Part shown: piece by piece, positions 6,405 through 10,937 of the stretch
How positions within the stretch are numbered: position 1 is the first letter of the stretch
Layout of the letters: every line of letters starts with the position of its first letter
NCBI GenBank assembly: GCA_013812995.1
Contig: JACCSL010000248.1
Span: forward strand, 1-10,937
DNA length: 10,937 nucleotides
Reading direction: 5' to 3'
Source: Ardenticatenales bacterium
GTDB lineage: Bacteria > Chloroflexota > Anaerolineae > Ardenticatenales > Ardenticatenaceae
Notes under the pieces: model-generated
What the model saw: only the letters and a program-made list of their open reading frames with translations
Databases searched by the model: none
What the model was told of the DNA's origin: nothing
Made by a program: the position numbers and the translations under genes

Positions 6405-7489
6405 TGAGCGCGCAACGTCTCTCCGAGTGGTGGCCACTCGCGCTGGCCTTCGTGGGATTTGTGCTCCTGCCCGCCCTCGACCTGCTTCCGACCGAACTTC
6501 TCCGGCTGCTGGCGTCGATTGGCACCACCGCCATCTCTGTGATGGGGCTAAACCTGCTGCTGGGCTACACCGGACAGGTCTCGCTGGGGCAGGCCGCCTT
6601 CGTGATGGTCGGAGCCTACACCTCGGCGATTCTGGCGCGCGAGACAGGGCTCTCGTTCTGGCTATCCATGCCGCTGGCGGGCCTTGCCGCAGGGCTCGTG
6701 GGGTTGCTCTTTGGCCTTCCCTCGTTGCGCGTGCGTGGCTTTTACCTGGCGATGGCGACGCTGGCCGCGCAGTTCATCATTCCCTGGGTCATCAAGGCAC
6801 CGGAGAAGCTAGCAACCCTCGTGGGCTGGCTGACGCTGGGCCTCGTGCACCCGACCTGGGACAGCACACTCACCGGCGGAGCCACGGGACTCCAGGTTCC
6901 CGCCCCGGTGCTCTTTGGAAGTACGCTGGACAGCACCCGCGCCGAGTACCTCACGGTGCTGGCAGTGGTGGTGGTGGCGTTTCTCTTCCAGCGCAATGTG
7001 GTTCGCACGCGGACGGGGCGAGCGTTGGTCGCGATTCGGGACAACGAGCGCGCCGCCGAGGTGCTGGGCATTCATCCCTATACCTACAAGTTGCAGGCGT
7101 TTTTCCTCTGCGCGCTCTATGCGGGGATTGCGGGCGCGCTGCAAGCACATTTCCGCCGCTCGATCTCGCCCGATGCCTTCACGCTCGCCAGTTCCATTGA
7201 GCAGTTGGGGATGCTCGTAGTGGGGGGCGCAGGCTACCTGGCCGGGCCACTCTTCGGGGTTTCCCTCTTCCGCCTCATGCAGGACATCATCGTTCGGGTC
7301 ACGCCCACGTTACGAGAGATTGTTCCGCGCCTGCTGCCCTTTGTGGCCCAGACCGATGTGGACACTTCCTTCCGTCCTCTGATCTTTGGTCTGACGCTCA
7401 TGCTTTTTCTCATCTACCAGCCGCTGGGTATGGCGCATGGGGTGCGGCAACTGGCAGCAAGGTGGCGGGCCCGAGTCCCTTCCAGATAA
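6404..7489 (+). CDS. livM: Branched-chain amino acid-type ABC transporter permease LivM
   Basis: This 361-residue membrane protein would be the second permease subunit. Diagnostic LivM patterns are GLNLLLGYTGQVSLGQAAF (48-66), FGLPSLRVRGFYLAMATLA, the coupling-loop stretch GRALVAIRDNERAAEVLGI, and the late SSIEQLGMLVVGGAGYLAGPLFG. A hydrophilic loop lies between about residues 125 and 180. Length is in the normal range. The start ATG overlaps the livH stop by one base, and a purine-rich GGTGGAG precedes it. The binding-protein gene follows after 46 bp, so livH, livM and the binding protein look like one transcript. Confidence 0.93.
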   Translation: MSAQRLSEWWPLALAFVGFVLLPALDLLPTELLRLLASIGTTAISVMGLNLLLGYTGQVSLGQAAFVMVGAYTSAILARETGLSFWLSMPLAGLAAGLVGLLFGLPSLRVRGFYLAMATLAAQFIIPWVIKAPEKLATLVGWLTLGLVHPTWDSTLTGGATGLQVPAPVLFGSTLDSTRAEYLTVLAVVVVAFLFQRNVVRTRTGRALVAIRDNERAAEVLGIHPYTYKLQAFFLCALYAGIAGALQAHFRRSISPDAFTLASSIEQLGMLVVGGAGYLAGPLFGVSLFRLMQDIIVRVTPTLREIVPRLLPFVAQTDVDTSFRPLIFGLTLMLFLIYQPLGMAHGVRQLAARWRARVPSR

Positions 7490-7535
7490 AATCAACCCAT
7501 CCGCTTCCCACCTTTTTTCGTCAGGAGGTACAAGA

Positions 7536-9005
7536 ATGTACAAGCGCTATGGCCTGGTCCTGATCTGCCTGCTCGCGCTGCTGCTCGCGGCCTGTGGGGG
7601 TAGCACCCCCGCCGAGCCAACCGTTCTGCCGCCCACGGAGGGTGCTGCTGCACCCACCGTCACGCAGGAGCTGGCAGCGGCGGCCACGGAGACGCCCGAA
7701 GAAGATGGTGCGACCGTTGGCCCCACGGCTGAAGCCACGAGTACCGTCGAAGAGGAGGCAGAGACGCCCACGCCGGAGGCCGAAGCCATTGACCTCGCGG
7801 CCTTCAGCGAGCCCACCGAGTGTGAGGTAGACCTGACCGGCCAGGAGATCACGATGTACCATTTCGGCGATTTGAGCGGGGCCTTTGCGCTGGTCACGCA
7901 GCCGCTCGTGGCCGGGCTAGAGGATGCGATTGAGGTACTCAACGCAGATGGCGGTATCTGTGGAGCCACGCTCAAGCAGGAGTTCGCCGACACGGCAGGG
8001 CGACAGGAGGAGGCGCAGGCCATCTACGAGCGCTATGCCGCGCTTGACCCAAAGCCGCGCCTGCTGCTGCTTTACTCGTCGGCGGACATGGAGCTACTGC
8101 GCGACCAGACAGCGGAGGACGAGATTCCGGTGCTCAGCGCGGGCGTCAGCATCAAGGCGGTCTATGGCGAGGATGGGCAGAGCCCCGGCTGGGCCTACGG
8201 CACGCTGCCGCTCTACGTCGATCAGTTTGGACTGTTCTGTAACTGGGTCGCGGAAAACTGGGAGGGCGAGGAGCCACCCAAGGTCGGCCACCTGAACTGG
8301 GAGGGTGCGTTCGGGCGCTCCACGGACACGCCGCTCACGCGGGAGTACTGCGCAGCGCAGGGCGTCGAGGTGGTCGGGGCGGAGTATTTCCTGCCCGGCT
8401 CGCCCGACGTCACCACGCAGATTCAGACCCTTCAGGCGTCCGGGGCGAATATCATCTATACCACGGCGCTCGCGTCCGGACCGGCTCAGGTTCTGAAGGA
8501 TGCGATTGCCATCGGTGAGCGGGAAAATCTGATGATCGCGGGCGTCAACTGGGCACTGGACACCACCACGGTGGCGCTCGCCCAGCAGGCCGCTGAGGGG
8601 CTGATTGGTCCTCTCCCCTATCTCTGGTGGGATGACACAGACAGCCCCGGCATCCAGCTTATTACGGAGCAGTGGACCGCCAAGGGCCGCGCGCCCGACA
8701 CGCGCAATGTGGGCTACATCCAGGCCTGGGCTGCCGTGGACCTGTATCGCGAACTGCTCACGCGCGCGGCCAATGAGGCAGGCGATCTGGCGTCGGTGGA
8801 TGGTCCGGCCATCAAGGCACAGTTGGACGAGCTGCAATACGCGCCGATGGGCATCGTACTCCTCGATTACACCGATGGACGACGCACCCCGCATAACGCG
8901 CGCATCGCTCGTGTGACCTTCACTGACGGGCAGCCGCGCCTGGAGGCGCTCACGGAGGAACTGGAAACCCCCTCCCTACATCCCGGCGGGGCCGACGCGC
9001 CGTGA
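7536..9005 (+). CDS. Branched-chain amino acid-type ABC transporter substrate-binding lipoprotein (type 1 periplasmic-binding fold)
   Basis: This 489-residue lipoprotein should capture the substrate and present it to LivH/LivM. The N-terminus MYKRYGLVLICLLALLLAAC is a lipoprotein signal with lipidated Cys20. Residues about 21-90 are a low-complexity linker rich in Thr, Pro, Glu and Ala that would hold the binding domain away from the membrane. From about residue 103 the sequence follows the Peripla_BP_6 (LivJ-like) pattern: FGDLSGAFALVTQPLVAGLEDAIEVLNADGGICG, then IPVLSAGVS, KVGHLNWEGAFGRS, GVEVVGAEYFLPGSPDVTTQ, and NVGYIQAWAAVDLYRELLTRA. Several cysteines in the binding domain could form disulfides. 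AGGAGG stands seven bases before the ATG at 7536; an upstream extension to 7437 overlaps livM and is not supported. The position behind livH and livM identifies it as their partner. The ligand could be amino acids, small amides or another compound, since this family is broad. Confidence 0.92.
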   Translation: MYKRYGLVLICLLALLLAACGGSTPAEPTVLPPTEGAAAPTVTQELAAAATETPEEDGATVGPTAEATSTVEEEAETPTPEAEAIDLAAFSEPTECEVDLTGQEITMYHFGDLSGAFALVTQPLVAGLEDAIEVLNADGGICGATLKQEFADTAGRQEEAQAIYERYAALDPKPRLLLLYSSADMELLRDQTAEDEIPVLSAGVSIKAVYGEDGQSPGWAYGTLPLYVDQFGLFCNWVAENWEGEEPPKVGHLNWEGAFGRSTDTPLTREYCAAQGVEVVGAEYFLPGSPDVTTQIQTLQASGANIIYTTALASGPAQVLKDAIAIGERENLMIAGVNWALDTTTVALAQQAAEGLIGPLPYLWWDDTDSPGIQLITEQWTAKGRAPDTRNVGYIQAWAAVDLYRELLTRAANEAGDLASVDGPAIKAQLDELQYAPMGIVLLDYTDGRRTPHNARIARVTFTDGQPRLEALTEELETPSLHPGGADAP

Positions 9006-9010
9006 CGGAC

Positions 9011-9060
9011 TAAAACGTAAAACGTAAAACGTAATAACGGCTTTGTCGTTGATTACGTTT
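9011..9060. repeat. TAAAACG heptads running into an AT-rich hairpin
   Basis: Three ACGTAAA-type heptads (9011-9033) lead into AAACGTAATAACG (9027-9039), which pairs with CGTT-G-ATTACGTTT (9047-9060) through 13 base pairs with a single-base bulge around a GGCTTTGT loop. It starts shortly after the stop of the binding-protein gene. It may help end or protect that transcript, though it has no proper T-tract. CGTAAAACGTAAAACGTAAT (9016-9035) is also an exact inverted repeat of 9257-9276. Confidence 0.7.
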
Positions 9061-9246
9061 CTGGTTCTGATGGAGTTTGTGGTGGAGTCATGGCTCTGCG
9101 TGGAGGCCCTCTCCCCGGCCTTCGGCCGCCCCTCTCCCGATTTCGGGAGAGGGGACACGGAGCGAAGCGCCGTGGGGGTGAGGGCTCGCATGGCACGCGG
9201 CCCAATCTTCCATACCACAAATTCCGTCAGAAGCAGGCACGTTTTA
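9052..9246. repeat. MITE-like palindromic repeat unit, copy A
   Basis: This unit of roughly 190 bp is repeated once more 226 bp downstream (copy B) at about nine-tenths identity. The ends are imperfect inverted repeats: the left end around 9062-9083 with GGAGTTTGTGGT, the right end around 9214-9237 with ACCACAAATTCC. Inside are nested GC-rich hairpins: CGGCC-TTC-GGCCG (9116-9128), CCCCTCTCCCGA pairing with TCGGGAGAGGGG (12 bp, 9129-9154), and CACGG pairing with CCGTG (9156-9174). The outer CCCTCTCCCC and GGGGGTGAGGG can pair too. It encodes nothing convincing. Confidence 0.85.
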
Positions 9247-9285
9247 CGTTTTACGCATTACGTTTTACGTTTTACGCATTACATT
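9238..9285. repeat. TTTTACG heptads between the two palindromic units
   Basis: ACGTTTTACGTTTTACGCATT occurs twice almost in tandem between copies A and B. The same heptads occur upstream of A in inverse orientation and downstream of B, so each palindromic unit is bordered by heptads on both sides. Confidence 0.85.
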
Positions 9286-9471
9286 TCTGGTTCTGCTGGA
9301 ATTTGTGGTTGAGGGGTGGCTCTGCGTGGTGGCCCTCTCCCCGGCCTTCGGCCGCCCCTCTCCCGAAATCGGGCGAGGGGCCACGGAGCGAAGCGCCGTG
9401 GGGGTGAGGGCTCGCATGGCACGCGGCCCCTCTTCCATACCACAAATTCCGTCAGAAGCCGGTACGTTTTA
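9278..9471. repeat. MITE-like palindromic repeat unit, copy B
   Basis: This is the second copy of the unit at 9052-9246, differing by about 16 substitutions and one single-base gap. The terminal inverted repeat is cleaner here: GGAATTTGTGGT (9298-9309) and ACCACAAATTCC (9439-9450) match exactly. The main hairpin, CCCCTCTCCCGA with TCGGGCGAGGGG (9355-9380), has one mismatch. Copy B ends about 30 bp before the livF start. The stretch 9006-9502 holds only these repeats and no gene. Confidence 0.85.
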
Positions 9472-9485
9472 CGCATTACGTTTTG
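9463..9485. repeat. TTTTACG heptads before livF
   Basis: TACGTTTTACGCATTACGTTTT borders copy B on its right side and ends just before the livF ribosome binding site. It is the third TTTTACG cluster in this intergenic region. Confidence 0.8.
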
Positions 9486-9502
9486 AAGAAAGGAGCACCC
9501 TT

Positions 9503-10318
9503 ATGCTCTCTCTCTCGACTGTGCAGGCCATCTACTCCGGCGTCGTGCTGGCGCTGGAAGAGGTAACCATGAGCGTTGCGCCGGGCCAGATGGTGGCTCT
9601 GCTCGGCGCGAATGGGGCGGGCAAGAGCAGCACGCTCAAGGCTATCTCCGGCCTGCTCGCCGCCGAGGGAGGACGCATCACCAAGGGTCGCATTGAATTC
9701 GAGGGAGCACTGCTGAACGGCTCCCCACCGGATGCCGTTGTCCAACGGGGAATCGTGCATGTCATGGAGGGGCGGCTGCTCTTCCGCCACCTGTCCGTGG
9801 AGGACAACCTGCTCCTGGGTCATCTTGGGTACCGGGGCAAGGCAGATCTGAAAGCGTCACTCGCGAAGGTCTTCCACTATTTCCCCCCTCTGGAGGCCCT
9901 GCGCCAGAACACGGCAGGCTTCCTCTCAGGGGGGGAGCAGCAGATGCTCGTCATGGGTCGGGGATTGATGGGGCACCCCAAACTCATGCTCCTGGATGAG
10001 CCCTCGCTTGGACTGGCTCCCATGCTCATCCAAGACCTCTTCCGCATCATCGGTCAACTCTGCCGCGAGGAAGGGCTCTCGATTCTCGTGGTGGAGCAGA
10101 ATGCCCGCGTGGCGCTGAACACGGTAGATTATGGCTACGTTATGGAAGGCGGGCGCATTGTCCTGGAGGGAAGCGCCGAGCAGCTACGAGAAGACCCCAC
10201 CATCCAGAATGTATATCTTGGGATCCATGTGGATAAGGAGCAACGCAGCTATCGCTCGCTGAAGGAAGAGGTCAAGCAGCGTTATCAGCCGCTGAAAGAG
10301 CCAGGCCGACCGCCATGA
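9503..10318 (+). CDS. livF: Branched-chain amino acid-type ABC transporter ATP-binding protein LivF
   Basis: This 271-residue cytoplasmic ATPase would be the second nucleotide-binding subunit, pairing with LivG. Motifs: Walker A GANGAGKS (35-42), the LivF-type GIVHVMEGRLLFRHLSVEDNL, the signature LSGGEQQ from residue 141, Walker B LMLLDEP with Asp165-Glu166, and VVEQNAR, where Gln199 replaces the usual switch His, a standard LivF trait. The family normally ends near YLG, reached at residue 240; here about 31 charged residues follow (HVDKEQRSYRSLKEEVKQRY and on), an unusual tail. The ATG at 9503 has AGGAG seven bases upstream. The open frame continues upstream to 9305, but that would translate repeat copy B. 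The stop overlaps the start of the next gene (ATGA), so the two are translationally coupled. The gene is cut off from the other transporter genes by the repeats. Confidence 0.93.
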   Translation: MLSLSTVQAIYSGVVLALEEVTMSVAPGQMVALLGANGAGKSSTLKAISGLLAAEGGRITKGRIEFEGALLNGSPPDAVVQRGIVHVMEGRLLFRHLSVEDNLLLGHLGYRGKADLKASLAKVFHYFPPLEALRQNTAGFLSGGEQQMLVMGRGLMGHPKLMLLDEPSLGLAPMLIQDLFRIIGQLCREEGLSILVVEQNARVALNTVDYGYVMEGGRIVLEGSAEQLREDPTIQNVYLGIHVDKEQRSYRSLKEEVKQRYQPLKEPGRPP

Positions 10319-10830
10319 CGGAAAATTTCTACTCGCTCCTCGCTGCCCATGAGGTCTTCCTCGATGTGACCGACCCCGAAACCTTCACGCCCGTTCCCTC
10401 TGATTGGTGTATCGCCATTGCCGATATTCAAGGCTCCACCTATGCCATTCAGGCGGGGCGCTACAAAGAAGTGAACATGGTAGGAGCCGCGTCAATCGTC
10501 GCGCTCCTGAACATCGAGCGTGAGATTGAGCTTCCCTTCCTCTTCGGTGGCGATGGTGCCACCATCCTGCTTCCTCCCTCCCTGGGGGAACGCGCCAAAG
10601 CTGCGCTTCTTGGCACCCAGCAGATGGCAAAACGCGAGTTTGATCTGGAGCTGCGCGTGGCTCTCATTTCTGTCTCCAGGGTACTGGAGGCCGGGCAGTC
10701 GATTGGCATTGCCAAATTCAAGATCTCAGAGAATTACGAGCAGGCGATGTTCACGGGTGGCGGCCTTGCCTATGCCGAGCAGTTGCTCAAAAATCCCGCA
10801 ACGACAGCGCAGTACTCTGGTTTCGCGTAA
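10315..10830 (+). CDS. DUF3095-like protein, apparently only the N-terminal half
   Basis: I recognise this 171-residue product as similar to the start of DUF3095 proteins, whose biochemical role is not established. The sequence resembles the class III nucleotide cyclase core: IAIADIQGSTYAIQAGRYKEVN has the metal-binding-type Asp37 followed by GST, and LPFLFGGDGATILLPPS has the GGDG loop with Asp80. FKISENYEQAMFTGGGLAYAEQLLKNP is also typical of the family. From memory, family members are around twice this length, so the C-terminal half seems missing. The frame ends at a TAA inside a small inverted repeat right after QYSGFA. There is no signal peptide or membrane segment. The start overlaps the livF stop by four bases, so the two are co-translated. 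A product that binds or makes a nucleotide is conceivable, but this is inference, and the truncation may make it inactive. Confidence 0.7.
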   Translation: MTENFYSLLAAHEVFLDVTDPETFTPVPSDWCIAIADIQGSTYAIQAGRYKEVNMVGAASIVALLNIEREIELPFLFGGDGATILLPPSLGERAKAALLGTQQMAKREFDLELRVALISVSRVLEAGQSIGIAKFKISENYEQAMFTGGGLAYAEQLLKNPATTAQYSGFA

Positions 10831-10893
10831 AACGGAGGGGCAGAATGTGAATTCTTACTGAGCACTCCCCTCAATTCGCCCCTTTTACGCGAA
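10822..10893. repeat. Nested inverted repeat over the end of the DUF3095-like gene
   Basis: TTCGCGTAAAA (10822-10832) matches TTTTACGCGAA (10883-10893) exactly as an inverted repeat. AGGGG (10836-10840) with CCCCT (10867-10871), and AGAAT (10842-10846) with ATTCT (10851-10855), nest inside it. The stop codon of the DUF3095-like gene lies in the left arm. The arms share the TTTTACG sequence with the repeats upstream of livF. Confidence 0.65.
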
Positions 10894-10937
10894 TTCCCTG
10901 GTTTCTCGAACCTGAAATCCCGAATTATCGCCGCGAA
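10845..10937 (+). other. Possible start of a further gene, interrupted by TGA at codon 2
   Basis: GGAGGGG (10834-10840) lies four bases before an ATG at 10845, but the next codon is TGA. After it the same frame is open to the window edge and reads ILTEHSPQFAPF, then WFLEPEIPNYRRE, which looks like real protein. A start at the ATT at 10851 or a sequencing error in the TGA are options. The frame of the DUF3095-like gene is also open beyond its stop, so the evidence is thin. Confidence 0.25.

Noticed and set aside
9043..9407. Open frames of about 90-105 codons across the repeat region upstream of livF
   Set aside because: They run through the two palindromic repeat copies, lack ribosome binding sites and read as low-complexity Arg/Pro/Gly-rich sequence repeated from both copies.
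9011..9485. A CRISPR array
   Set aside because: The repeated heptads are tandem with no unique spacers, the larger unit occurs only twice, and no cas gene is present.
9305..9502. An N-terminal extension of livF by 66 codons from a GTG at 9305
   Set aside because: It would translate repeat copy B. The ATG at 9503 has AGGAG at the right distance and gives the normal LivF N-terminus.

Overview
The window is GC-rich bacterial DNA (most coding stretches look well above 60% G+C by eye). It most resembles a Chloroflexota genome of the Anaerolineae kind, probably from an uncultured organism. That assignment is inference. It rests on two lipoprotein binding proteins (one with a long Thr/Pro/Glu-rich linker after the lipobox), a small fasciclin-domain protein with a C-terminal membrane anchor, a fused pabB-pabC gene, and short AT-rich heptad repeats (TTTTGAC, TTTTACG) next to GC-rich palindromes between genes. 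There is no rRNA, tRNA or phage gene.

Layout. On the minus strand at the left edge (33-1346) is a sugar-type ABC solute-binding lipoprotein; its transporter partners would lie outside the window. All other genes run on the plus strand. A bifunctional aminodeoxychorismate synthase/lyase (pabB-pabC fusion, 1482-3248) makes p-aminobenzoate for folate. Next is a small AT-rich gene (3299-3703) for a degenerate response-regulator receiver domain. It is bracketed by a 51-bp inverted repeat with only two mismatches.

The rest is a branched-chain-amino-acid-type (HAAT family) ABC transporter spread over about 6.5 kb: livG ATPase (3824-4612), a fasciclin protein (4708-5349), livH and livM permeases (5421-7489), a type-1 periplasmic-binding lipoprotein (7536-9005) and livF ATPase (9503-10318). 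All five parts of a complete importer are present, but terminators and repeats divide them into blocks. Terminator-like hairpins follow livG and the fasciclin gene, and a 497-bp gene-free stretch of tandem palindromic repeats separates the binding protein from livF. livF overlaps by 4 nt a gene for the N-terminal half of a DUF3095-like (nucleotide-cyclase-like) protein. That gene ends inside another small inverted repeat at the right edge, where a further reading frame may begin.

The least ordinary parts are the non-coding ones: the inverted-repeat cassette around the pseudo-receiver, the two tandem MITE-like units with terminal inverted repeats embedded in TTTTACG heptads, and stop codons of two genes lying inside repeat arms. 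I see no defence system, CRISPR array or biosynthetic cluster. Gene functions are mostly conventional.
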